A stretch of 44,608 nt of DNA from Pseudomonadota bacterium (GTDB taxonomy: Bacteria > Pseudomonadota > Gammaproteobacteria > Burkholderiales > Gallionellaceae): assembly GCA_021783855.1 (NCBI GenBank), contig JAJXTL010000005.1:1-44608 (forward strand), given 5' to 3'. The notes below the pieces were generated by a model, which worked only from the letters and a program-made list of their open reading frames with translations, was not told the DNA's origin and ran no database searches. Shown piece by piece: positions 23,327 through 31,159 of the stretch (position 1 is the first letter of the stretch; every line of letters begins with the position of its first letter). The translations under genes were made by a program, and so were the position numbers.

Positions 23327-24163
23327 TCAGGACAGTTCGCGGTGGCGCAACAGGACCTGATGTTCCGGCTGGAAATGCAGACCCAATTTTTCGCTGAGAT
23401 ACACCGAACGGTGTTGACCTCCGGTGCAACCAATCGCGATAGTCAAATAGCTGCGATTGTCCGAAATAAAATGAGGCAACCAGCGCTCTACGAATCCGCG
23501 AATATCAGCATACATCTGCTGTGCTGCCGGCGTGCCTTCCAGAAACTCGATCACAGGCGCATCACGTCCGGTGAGTGGGCGCAGTTGCGGCTCATAATAA
23601 GGGTTGGGCAGGCAGCGCACATCGAAAACAAAGTCCGCATCCAGCGGAATGCCCTGTTTGAAGCCGAATGACTCGAACAGCAGCGTCAGCCGCGCCCCGT
23701 CGAGTGTGATGAATTGCTTGATCCAGGCTCTGAGCGCATGGGTTCTGAGCTCGCTGGTATCTATATGATGTCCGATATTGCTGATCCCGTCGAGCAGCTC
23801 TCGCTCGTACTGCACGCATTCCGGCAGGGTGCGCACCCCGTCGCTCAGGGGATGCATGCGGCGCGTCTCCGAGAAACGCTTGACCAGTGTGTCGGTCTTG
23901 GCATCCAGAAACAGTACATGTACCGTCAGGTCTTTTTGATTCAGCTGCGACAAAATTTCCGGCAAACGCTGCACGCTGTTGGCGCTGCGCACGTCTATGC
24001 TGACTGCTATTCTGTCATACCCCGCTGTCAGCAAATAATCCGTTAAACGGGTCAAAATTTCGGCAGGCAGGTTGTCCACGCAATAAAACCCGCTGTCCTC
24101 CAGCACCTTGAGTGCGACGCTTTTACCCGAACCCGACAGACCGCTCAGCAAAAATAGTTGCAC
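23327..24163 (-). CDS. rapZ: RNase adapter protein / nucleotide-binding protein RapZ
   Basis: RapZ binds small RNAs in enterobacteria and directs RNase E to them; elsewhere it is a P-loop protein of the PTS-Ntr locus. GTG at 24163, with AAGGAG six bases upstream, gives 278 residues: [20 protein letters not shown] (Walker A, residues 8-15), [69 protein letters not shown] and the C-terminal [20 protein letters not shown]. It follows hprK by one base, the standard proteobacterial order. Confidence 0.95.
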   Translation of the reverse strand: MQLFLLSGLSGSGKSVALKVLEDSGFYCVDNLPAEILTRLTDYLLTAGYDRIAVSIDVRSANSVQRLPEILSQLNQKDLTVHVLFLDAKTDTLVKRFSETRRMHPLSDGVRTLPECVQYERELLDGISNIGHHIDTSELRTHALRAWIKQFITLDGARLTLLFESFGFKQGIPLDADFVFDVRCLPNPYYEPQLRPLTGRDAPVIEFLEGTPAAQQMYADIRGFVERWLPHFISDNRSYLTIAIGCTGGQHRSVYLSEKLGLHFQPEHQVLLRHRELS

Positions 24164-24164
24164 G

Positions 24165-25103
24165 TCAGTCTCCTTGCAGCATCTGATCATGCCGAATGAT
24201 GAATTCCTCCATGGTATTGATGCCGCGCTGCTGCAACACAAAGTTTCTTGCGGCAGCTTCCACCAGTACCGCAAGGTTGCGCCCTGCCACCACGGGAATA
24301 TTCACGGTGTTGATTTTTACCCCGAGTATCTCCTGATGGGTGGCTACCAGTGGCAGTCGCTCCATTCGTGAGAGATCACCGTCATGCGTTCGATGCAGGT
24401 ACACGATAAGTTTCAGACTTTTTTTGCGCCGCACCGCCGTTTCACCGAACATGGTGCGGATATTCAGCATACCCAGGCCTCGTACTTCAAGGAAATCGCG
24501 CAACAGTTCAGGACAACACCCCTCCAGTGTGTCTGGCGAGATGCGGCTTAATTCGACGACATCATCCGCAACCAGCCCGCTGCCACGTGTGATGAGCTCC
24601 AGGCCAAGCTCGCTCTTGCCAACTGCACTCTCCCCGGTAATCATCACGCCGACGCCCAGCACATCAAGAAGCACGCCGTGGCGCGTCGTGGTTTCAGCCA
24701 GTTCCTTGGCCAGATAGTGACGGATCAGCCACATCAGGTGAACGCTGTTTTTGGCGGAAGCAAACAGCGGAATGGTGGAACGATTGGCAAAACTGATCAG
24801 TTCCGGCGGAATTTTGGCAGAACCCGCCACGATCAGGCAGGCAGTGCCGTTTTGTTCAATTTGCTCAAAAACTTTTTCACGCTCGGCGAGCGTCAGGTTG
24901 CGCAGATAAGCGAGTTCGGTTTCGCTCAGCACCTGCACCCAGCTCGGATGTATCCGGCTCAGGTGGCTGACCATCTCGCGGTTGGAGGCTTCCACCACCT
25001 CGCTGTCTATGATGCGGTCGATACCATCGTTTCCAGCCACGCGGGTGAGTTCCAGCCGCGCCTGTTTATCTTCAAACAGTTGCCGGATATTCACCTGGCT
25101 CAT
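24165..25103 (-). CDS. hprK: HPr kinase/phosphorylase
   Basis: HprK phosphorylates HPr on serine. In betaproteobacteria it accompanies an incomplete PTS used for regulation, not sugar uptake. From the ATG at 25103 it has 312 residues: [40 protein letters not shown] (Walker A GESAVGKS, 157-164), DDVVEL, the signature [16 protein letters not shown] and a conserved C-terminal [20 protein letters not shown]. ptsN overlaps it by 4 bases upstream. No EI/HPr genes are in the window. Confidence 0.95.
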   Translation of the reverse strand: MSQVNIRQLFEDKQARLELTRVAGNDGIDRIIDSEVVEASNREMVSHLSRIHPSWVQVLSETELAYLRNLTLAEREKVFEQIEQNGTACLIVAGSAKIPPELISFANRSTIPLFASAKNSVHLMWLIRHYLAKELAETTTRHGVLLDVLGVGVMITGESAVGKSELGLELITRGSGLVADDVVELSRISPDTLEGCCPELLRDFLEVRGLGMLNIRTMFGETAVRRKKSLKLIVYLHRTHDGDLSRMERLPLVATHQEILGVKINTVNIPVVAGRNLAVLVEAAARNFVLQQRGINTMEEFIIRHDQMLQGD

Positions 25104-25561
25104 GCGGGGTTGCTCCATTCGCAGAAAAGTCTGTGTATGCCGGCGCTGTCATCGCAGGCGATCAGCTTTTCACGGAAGTCGACATCGCTGAACATTTGCG
25201 CCAGTTCGCCCAGAATTTGCAGATGCAAATCGGTGGCAAGTTCCGGCACCAGCAACACGAAAATCAATGTGACAGGTTGACCATCCGGTGCATCGAACGG
25301 AATCGGGTGAGCCGTTTTGACAAATGCCGCTGTCGCATCGCGCAGTTTCGGAATACGGCCATGCGGAATCGCCACGCCTTGCCCCAGGCCGGTCGAGCCC
25401 AGTTTTTCGCGGGCAAACAGGCTGTCAAATACCTGGATGCGAGCGATCTGTATCTGATTTTCAAACAACAGGCCCACGCGTTCAAAGACGCGTTTTTTGC
25501 TGGTTGATTCGCTATCCAGCAGCACATTGTCGGGCGAGAGGATTTTGCTGATCAAGTTCAT
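25100..25561 (-). CDS. ptsN: PTS IIA-like nitrogen-regulatory protein
   Basis: EIIA-Ntr receives phosphate on a histidine from the PTS-Ntr chain and regulates potassium and nitrogen functions. The 153-residue protein has the phospho-acceptor motif GLGQGVAIPHGRI (His67), LFAREKLGSTGLG, FDAPDGQPVTLIFVLLVPEL and LQILGELAQMF. Length is normal. It lies between hpf and hprK as in other betaproteobacteria, but a 210-base gap with a REP repeat separates it from hpf and could change its share of the transcript. Confidence 0.95.
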   Translation of the reverse strand: MNLISKILSPDNVLLDSESTSKKRVFERVGLLFENQIQIARIQVFDSLFAREKLGSTGLGQGVAIPHGRIPKLRDATAAFVKTAHPIPFDAPDGQPVTLIFVLLVPELATDLHLQILGELAQMFSDVDFREKLIACDDSAGIHRLFCEWSNPA

Positions 25562-25579
25562 CTTAATTAATGCCTTAAA

Positions 25580-25740
25580 CTAACGGGCATGGCGAAAATG
25601 CCACACCATAATGCGAATGTTTTTCGCAGGGATATTGCCCTGAGGGCAATAACTCGCAAACTCACCTTGCCCGTTTCCCTCACCTCAATCCTCTCCCGGG
25701 GGGAGAGGAGACGAACGAACGCTTGCGCGAGTTTTATGTT
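25580..25740. repeat. REP-like repeat, copy C
   Basis: The fullest copy of the repeat also seen at 326-445: taacgggcatggcgaaaatg at the left, a variable loop, tgcccgtttccctcacctca, the ctctcccggggggagag stem, and aacgaacgcttgcgcgagtt. It lies between hpf and ptsN. The outer arms aacgggca/tgcccgtt pair as in copy A. Confidence 0.85.
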
Positions 25741-25762
25741 AAGGGGCGGCAATATGGCCGCC
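25741..25762. terminator. Hairpin after hpf, possible terminator
   Basis: ggggcggcaatatggccgcccc is a strong GC hairpin 10 bases beyond the hpf stop. A T-run follows only on the plus strand (tggggttttatt), so for the minus-strand hpf mRNA it is more likely an RNA-stabilising or attenuating stem than a classical terminator. Confidence 0.4.
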
Positions 25763-25771
25763 CCTGGGGTT

Positions 25772-26098
25772 TTATTCCTCTACGGCAACCTGGATACCGG
25801 TTTCATCGTGGCGTCTGTCAGCCAGCTTTTCCTTGTGTTTGAGCACTTGCCGGTCCAGCTTGTCTACCAGTGCATCAATTGCGGCATACAGATTTTCATC
25901 CTCGCATTCAACGAACACATTTTTACCGCTGATGTGTACCGTGGCTTCGGCCTTTTGTTTCAACTTTTCAACCGAAAGAATGATGTTCACGTCGATGACA
26001 TTGTCAAAATGGCGTTTGATCTTGCTGAACTTGCCGGTCGCATATTCGCGAATAGCCGGAGTAATTTCCAGGTGGTGTCCGGTTATGTGGAGGTTCAT
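25772..26098 (-). CDS. hpf: Ribosome hibernation promoting factor, short form
   Basis: HPF binds the 30S decoding region and helps form inactive 100S ribosomes in stationary phase. The 108-residue protein has MNLHITGHHLEITPAIREYA, a basic FSKIKRHFDNVIDVNIILSV, AEATVHISGKNVFVECEDEN, LYAAIDALVDKLDRQVLKHK and an acidic tail. The length marks it as the short type without the dimerising C-terminal domain. TTTAGAGTG... between rpoN and this gene leaves only 15 bases; it is co-transcribed with rpoN. An unrelated HPF-like relic is at 33641. Confidence 0.95.
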   Translation of the reverse strand: MNLHITGHHLEITPAIREYATGKFSKIKRHFDNVIDVNIILSVEKLKQKAEATVHISGKNVFVECEDENLYAAIDALVDKLDRQVLKHKEKLADRRHDETGIQVAVEE

Positions 26099-26113
26099 TT
26101 TATGCTCCTTCGT

Positions 26114-27535
26114 TTAGAGTGATTTACGGAGATTTACCGGGAGGATATGCAACGCTTCCCGATACTTTGCTATGGTGCGTCGGGCAACTACGATGCCCTG
26201 CTGCGCCAAGATTTCTGACATGCGTCCGTCCGTTAGTGGCTTGCGTGTATCTTCGCCGCTGACCAATTGTTTAATCAGTTCGCGTATTGCGGCAGAAGAA
26301 CAGACACCGCCACTTTCCGTGACCAGACCGCTGCCAAAGAAATATTTAAATTCGTAAATTCCGCGCGGGGTACGCATAAACTTCTGCGTGGTGCCGCGCG
26401 ACACGGTTGATTCGTGCAATTCCAGCTCATCGGCTATTTCACGCAACACCAGAGGACGCATGGCAATCTCACCATGCTCCAGGAATGCAACCTGACGTTC
26501 GACGATGGCCTGCGCTACCCGCAGGATGGTTTCAAAGCGTTGCCGCAGACTTTTGACCAGCCAGCTTGCCTCCTGCAATTGCGCCGCAAGGGGTGAGCCT
26601 GACTTCTCATCGCGTTGTTGCAGGATATTCGCATAAAGCTGGTTGACGCGCAGCCTGGGCATCGCATCCGAATTGAGTCTTGCGCGCCATTTCCCCTTGT
26701 GCTTTTCCACGATGACATCGGGCACGACATAATCCGCCACGCTCCGATCAAAGGCGTCACCGGGCCTGGGGTTCAGGCTGACGATCAGATTTTGCGCGTT
26801 GCGCAGATGAGCGTCCGAGCAGCGCAGCAGTTTTTTGATTTTGGCAAAATCATGAGCCGCCACCAGATCGAGATGGTGAGTGACCAGACTTAATGCCAGA
26901 TCGCGTTGCGGGGTACTTTCAGGCAGCGCTTTGAGTTGCAGAGCCAGACATTCGCACAAATTTCGTGCGCCCAACCCCGGCAGGTCGAGGTGCTGCAATT
27001 GCACCAGCGCCGTTTCGAGATCATCCAGTGTAATACACAACTCTTCGGGCAACAGTTCGGCCAGCTCGGCAAGATCCTGGAGCATATAGCCATTTTCGTC
27101 CAGCGCATCGATCAACATCCCGACAATCAGTTTGTCTTTATGATCCAGCTGGCTGACCGACAACTGGCTGTGCAGATACTCACGCATGCTGGCTTGCAAT
27201 GCGGCTTGTTCGGGATAAGAGTCGTTTTCATCATCGACGGACGCGGCGCCGGTATTCCATTCCATGGGCTCATTTGCACTATTGTCGCTACGCTCCTCAT
27301 CACTGCCGCGCTCTTCCTCGCTGCGGTTTTGTTCAACGCGCTCGTGCTCAACGCTGCTGCGCGCTTCACTGTAGGTTACCTCTTCACTTAATTCCAGCAA
27401 GGGGTTCTCTTCGAGCATGCGCGCGATTTCCTGCTGCATATCCTGGGTGGAGAGCTGGAGCAGTCGAATGGACTGTTGCAACTGGGGCGTGAGCGTCAGC
27501 TGCTGGGACAGGCGAAGTTGTAAAGATGCTTTCAT
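26114..27535 (-). CDS. rpoN: RNA polymerase sigma-54 factor
   Basis: RpoN directs RNA polymerase to -24/-12 promoters that need enhancer-binding activators. The 473-residue protein has the Gln/Leu-rich region I (LQLRLSQQLTLTPQLQQSIR, then LLQLSTQDMQQEI), an acidic region II (about 55-110), the core-binding domain (ARNLCECLALQLKALPEST), the helix-turn-helix segment LELHESTVSRGTTQKFMRTP, and the C-terminal RpoN box VVARRTIAKYREAL. Complete. It sits in the classic lptB-rpoN-hpf-ptsN order. Confidence 0.97.
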   Translation of the reverse strand: MKASLQLRLSQQLTLTPQLQQSIRLLQLSTQDMQQEIARMLEENPLLELSEEVTYSEARSSVEHERVEQNRSEEERGSDEERSDNSANEPMEWNTGAASVDDENDSYPEQAALQASMREYLHSQLSVSQLDHKDKLIVGMLIDALDENGYMLQDLAELAELLPEELCITLDDLETALVQLQHLDLPGLGARNLCECLALQLKALPESTPQRDLALSLVTHHLDLVAAHDFAKIKKLLRCSDAHLRNAQNLIVSLNPRPGDAFDRSVADYVVPDVIVEKHKGKWRARLNSDAMPRLRVNQLYANILQQRDEKSGSPLAAQLQEASWLVKSLRQRFETILRVAQAIVERQVAFLEHGEIAMRPLVLREIADELELHESTVSRGTTQKFMRTPRGIYEFKYFFGSGLVTESGGVCSSAAIRELIKQLVSGEDTRKPLTDGRMSEILAQQGIVVARRTIAKYREALHILPVNLRKSL

Positions 27536-27574
27536 TGCTTGATGTTGTACCTGGGAACGTTTCCTGGAATCACC

Positions 27575-28297
27575 TCAGAGTTTGAAGTTTTCACCCAGAT
27601 AGACTTTCCTCACGCCTTCATTGTAGATGATTTCATCAGGTTTGCCTTCAGCCATCACCGATCCTGCGTTAATAATATAGGCGCGATCGCAGATTCCCAG
27701 CGTTTCGCGCACGTTGTGGTCGGTAATCAGTACGCCGATATTGCGTTCCTTGAGAAAAGAGATGATTTTTTGAATATCCAGCACGGCAATCGGATCGACG
27801 CCTGCAAACGGTTCATCCAGCAAAATAAAGCGTGGATTGGTCGCAAGCGCACGGGCGATTTCCACCCGCCGCCGCTCACCGCCGGACAGGCTGATCGCCT
27901 GATTATTGCGGATGGCGTGAATATTCAGATCTTGCAGCAACTCCTCCAACCTGAGCTGAATATCCTCGTCAGACAAATCCTGCAATTCGAGCACCGCCTG
28001 AATGTTTTGCGCCACGCTCATGCGGCGAAAAATCGAGGCCTCCTGCGGCAGATAACCCAGACCCAGACGCGCGCGCCTGTGGATAGGCATGCGTGTAATA
28101 TCTTGATTATCAATTGATATTTTTCCACCGTCGGCGGCAACCAGGCCGACTATCATGTAAAACGAGGTGGTCTTCCCCGCACCGTTCGGCCCCAGCAAAC
28201 CCACCACTTCACCGCTCACAACCGACAGCGATGCGTCATGCACCACCGTGCGCAAGCCGTATTTCTTTTTCAGACCCACCGCGCGCAATTCGCTCAT
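27575..28297 (-). CDS. lptB: LPS export ABC transporter ATP-binding protein
   Basis: LptB powers extraction of lipopolysaccharide from the inner membrane with LptFG. The 240-residue protein shows [20 protein letters not shown] (Walker A), [20 protein letters not shown] (Q-loop), [16 protein letters not shown] (signature), [16 protein letters not shown] (Walker B) and [20 protein letters not shown] (switch histidine). It overlaps lptA by 4 bases and is followed by rpoN after 39 bases. Confidence 0.97.
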   Translation of the reverse strand: MSELRAVGLKKKYGLRTVVHDASLSVVSGEVVGLLGPNGAGKTTSFYMIVGLVAADGGKISIDNQDITRMPIHRRARLGLGYLPQEASIFRRMSVAQNIQAVLELQDLSDEDIQLRLEELLQDLNIHAIRNNQAISLSGGERRRVEIARALATNPRFILLDEPFAGVDPIAVLDIQKIISFLKERNIGVLITDHNVRETLGICDRAYIINAGSVMAEGKPDEIIYNEGVRKVYLGENFKL

Positions 28298-28836
28298 TTC
28301 TTCTCCACTACCGGTGCTGCATCTACCCCGCTGGCCGGCTTGGGTTTCGGATACAGCACGGCATGCACTCGTTTCGGCACACCCTTCTCGGCGCCTTTAT
28401 CGTCCGCTTGAAAAATGTCGGTCTTCGAATTGTAGGTAACGTGTTCGCCACGTACCTCATCCTGAGCGCGTTTTACCCTCGCCTGTACATAAAAATCCAC
28501 GGTATCGGCACGCGTGTCATATTCGATGCGCTCGCCGTAGCCTTCCACATATTCATCCAGACCTTCGCGTTTCTGTCTGTAACTGGCCGGATGTCCATAA
28601 GCTGTACCGTGTTTGAAACCTTCTTTATCCTGCGTCACAACCATCTTGTCGCCGCGTATCACCATGGTACCCTGGGTTACCACTACATTGCCCGTGAAGG
28701 TGCTGATCTGTTTGGCATCGTCTACATCCGCTCTGTCCGCATCGATATCGATAGGCTTGTCGTGATCCGCCTTTTCGGCAAAGCTCATCGGGATGCACAG
28801 CATCAGAAAAATCAGCAGCAGGAATCTATTTTGCAT
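28294..28836 (-). CDS. lptA: LPS transport periplasmic protein LptA
   Basis: LptA forms the periplasmic bridge that carries LPS to the outer membrane. The 180-residue protein, from ATG 28836, has a signal peptide ([20 protein letters not shown]), then the OstA-like beta-jellyroll: [39 protein letters not shown] and [20 protein letters not shown]. It overlaps lptC by 11 bases. A longer start at 28851 is possible. Confidence 0.94.
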   Translation of the reverse strand: MQNRFLLLIFLMLCIPMSFAEKADHDKPIDIDADRADVDDAKQISTFTGNVVVTQGTMVIRGDKMVVTQDKEGFKHGTAYGHPASYRQKREGLDEYVEGYGERIEYDTRADTVDFYVQARVKRAQDEVRGEHVTYNSKTDIFQADDKGAEKGVPKRVHAVLYPKPKPASGVDAAPVVEKK

Positions 28837-29407
28837 TGGGCAGGTGTTCACTTCTAACGTGGGAGAGCAGTTTCAGGATGCGTGTTTTATTGTCCATTTC
28901 CATGCCGATTGCGTGGATCGTGTTGTATGCGTCGACCATCGTAACAGCGCGATCGGTATTGGCCCAGTCCTTGTTTGGCAGAACGCGCAGATACTCTGTG
29001 CGCAAGGTCATGGCCGACTGGGTGCCGACCGGTTCGCGCAACACAACTACATCGTCATGAAAAATCACTTCATCGCCACGGCTGGAAACATTGCCGTGCA
29101 ACCCTTTAATGTGAACGGGCGGGCGTTCCGCATTGAGCATGGTCAGTTTCGGTAATTCGAGTTCGGTCGTGTCATGATCCGGGTAGTGGCGCAATTGCTT
29201 TGCAGACAGCAGCGCACTCGGCACACCCTGCATGTCCATCTTGACCCCGGAAAAATTGTCCATGATGCCATCCGGATCGTGGCGCTGATTATTAATACTG
29301 GTGACCACTTCCTGTTGTACCTGTTTATCCAGCCAGTAGACAAATGCCAGCAAAGCCAGCAAGGGCAACAGGGGCAACCAATAACGCGTTCGCGTAGCGA
29401 CAGTCAT
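28826..29407 (-). CDS. lptC: LPS export system protein LptC
   Basis: LptC is a bitopic inner-membrane protein that passes LPS from LptBFG to LptA. The 193-residue product has one N-terminal helix (YWLPLLPLLALLAFVYWLDK) and a periplasmic beta domain (NFSGVKMDMQGVPSALLSAK, YPDHDTTELELPKLTML, VHIKGLHGNVSSRGDEVIFH, LRTEYLRVLPNKDWANTDRA). Its start lies in a 13-base tandem duplication that also holds the kdsC stop and creates a decoy ATG with a stop three codons later. Confidence 0.94.
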   Translation of the reverse strand: MTVATRTRYWLPLLPLLALLAFVYWLDKQVQQEVVTSINNQRHDPDGIMDNFSGVKMDMQGVPSALLSAKQLRHYPDHDTTELELPKLTMLNAERPPVHIKGLHGNVSSRGDEVIFHDDVVVLREPVGTQSAMTLRTEYLRVLPNKDWANTDRAVTMVDAYNTIHAIGMEMDNKTRILKLLSHVRSEHLPNAK

Positions 29408-29421
29408 TTCAAACAGTCATT

Positions 29422-29955
29422 TCAAACAGGCTCGCAGCTGTTCAAATAGGGCGCCAGTTGTGCTGCCAGTGTACCCTGTGCCGACATGATCATTTCGCAT
29501 GCCTCGCGCACGGCACCGTGCCCGCCGTTACGACGCGTCACGTAATGTGAGTGCTGACGCACCAATTCCGGCGACTCCGGTACGCTGATCGCAAGCCCCA
29601 CATGGCGCATCACACACAGGTCAACGACATCATCGCCCATGTAAGCCGTGACATCGCGCGACAGTTTCAGTTTGTCGAGCAGCTCAACGAGCGCGTCGAG
29701 CTTGTGTGCCGCGCCCTGATAGACATGGGTGATGCCGAGATTCTGCGCGCGTATCTCGACACAGCGGGAAGTGCGCCCGGTGATGATGGCAACTTCAACG
29801 CCGCTGGCGCGCAACATTTTCACACCATGCCCGTCCAGCGAATTGAAGCGTTTGAACTCCTCGCCGGAATCCGACAGGAACAGCCCGCCATCCGTCATGA
29901 TGCCATCCACATCAAAGGCGACCAGGCGTATCAATTTTGCGCGGCTCAAAAACAT
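29422..29955 (-). CDS. kdsC: 3-deoxy-D-manno-octulosonate 8-phosphate phosphatase
   Basis: KdsC releases phosphate from Kdo-8-phosphate. The 177-residue HAD enzyme has the C0-type active site: LVAFDVDGIMTDGGLFLSDS (nucleophile Asp in DVDG), VAIITGRTS (motif II), the lysine in GAAHKLDAL, and AYMGDDVVDLCVM (motif IV). The start ATG 29955 is preferred to the one at 29967. kdsD lies upstream by 54 bases and lptC 14 bases downstream. Confidence 0.95.
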   Translation of the reverse strand: MFLSRAKLIRLVAFDVDGIMTDGGLFLSDSGEEFKRFNSLDGHGVKMLRASGVEVAIITGRTSRCVEIRAQNLGITHVYQGAAHKLDALVELLDKLKLSRDVTAYMGDDVVDLCVMRHVGLAISVPESPELVRQHSHYVTRRNGGHGAVREACEMIMSAQGTLAAQLAPYLNSCEPV

Positions 29956-30009
29956 GAGTATCTCCAAAAAGCAGTAAGTGGTGAGTAGAGAGTGGTTGGT
30001 AGCAGCACC

Positions 30010-30996
30010 TTAAATAACCTTGGCATGCAGCAGGTCATGCATATTCAATGCGCCCACCAGCTGATGCTGTGCATTCACGACCAGCATCTGGTTGATATTG
30101 TACTGCTCCATCAGCTGCACCGCTTCGCTTGCCAGGCTGTCGGGACTGATGCAGTGCGGATTGACCGACATCACACTCTTCACCGGCGTACTGCCAAAAT
30201 CAAGGTTTTTTTCCAGGGTGCGTCGCAAATCGCCATCGGTAAAGATGCCCTGCACGATCTCATTTTCATCGACAATGGCGGTCATGCCTACGCCTTTGCG
30301 CGACATTTCCATCAGCGCGGCACTCAACATGACATTTTCCAATACCATCGGCATGCGCGTACCGCTACGCATGACATCTCGCACCAGGGTCAGCAGACGC
30401 CGCCCCAGGCTGCCGCCCGGATGAGAGCGGGCAAAACTTTCCGCGTTAAAGCCTTTGGCATCGAGCAGCGCCACCGCCAGTGCATCGCCCAGTGCAAGGG
30501 ACGCCGTGGTGCTGGCCGTCGGCGCCAGTCCCATCGGACATGCTTCCTTGTCAACCGCCGCATTCAGATGCACATCCGCTACACGCGCCAGGCTGGAAGA
30601 AGGATTGCCTGTCATGCTGATCAGTTTCGCGCCCTGTCGCTTGATGATGGGCACGATGGTCATCAGTTCCATGCTTTCGCCGGAATAGGACAGCGCGATG
30701 AACACATCGCAGCCGGCAACCATGCCAAGGTCGCCGTGGCTGGCCTCGCCCGGGTGCACGAAGTAGGCGGGCGTGCCCGTGCTGGACATGGTTGCGGCAA
30801 TCTTGCGCGCGATATGTCCGGATTTTCCCATGCCGCTGACGATCACGCGCCCTTTGCATTGCAGTATTAATTCCAGTGCCTGCAAAAAACTGTTATCAAG
30901 GCGTGCGCTTAGCGCCTGCACGGCTGCGGCTTCGATATCCAGAACCTGACGACCCAGTTCAAACGCGCGCGAGGCTGCAAAAAGAGAATTATTCAT
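30010..30996 (-). CDS. kdsD: D-arabinose 5-phosphate isomerase
   Basis: KdsD converts ribulose 5-phosphate to arabinose 5-phosphate, the first step to Kdo. From ATG 30996 it has 328 residues, the same as the E. coli enzyme. It has a SIS domain (CKGRVIVSGMGKSGHIARKI, GTPAYFVHPGEASHGDLGMV, ALSYSGESMELMTIVP, GLAPTASTTASLALGDALAV) and two CBS domains (about 205-265 and 275-328). An ATG nine bases upstream is equally open. It begins the minus-strand envelope operon; a perfect palindrome lies in the divergent region before it. Confidence 0.95.
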   Translation of the reverse strand: MNNSLFAASRAFELGRQVLDIEAAAVQALSARLDNSFLQALELILQCKGRVIVSGMGKSGHIARKIAATMSSTGTPAYFVHPGEASHGDLGMVAGCDVFIALSYSGESMELMTIVPIIKRQGAKLISMTGNPSSSLARVADVHLNAAVDKEACPMGLAPTASTTASLALGDALAVALLDAKGFNAESFARSHPGGSLGRRLLTLVRDVMRSGTRMPMVLENVMLSAALMEMSRKGVGMTAIVDENEIVQGIFTDGDLRRTLEKNLDFGSTPVKSVMSVNPHCISPDSLASEAVQLMEQYNINQMLVVNAQHQLVGALNMHDLLHAKVI

Positions 30997-31040
30997 GCAT
31001 CGCATTATAACAAGGTGATGGATAGTGGATAGCCTGAATT

Positions 31041-31068
31041 GTAGGGGCAATTCATGAATTGCCCCTAC
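31041..31068. repeat. Perfect 28-base palindrome between kdsD and kefC
   Basis: gtaggggcaattca (31041-31054) is followed directly by its exact reverse complement (31055-31068). It lies in the 163-base divergent region between kdsD and the antiporter gene. From memory, very similar gtaggggc...gcccctac palindromes are common dispersed repeats in many bacteria; it is not obviously an operator. Confidence 0.9.
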
Positions 31069-31159
31069 GTTGTGACAGATTGTGCTATTTCCACTATTAA
31101 CTTTGCAAACTGCGCAGTAGTACGGCATTATCGGCGGGCACACGACGCACACTTGAACC

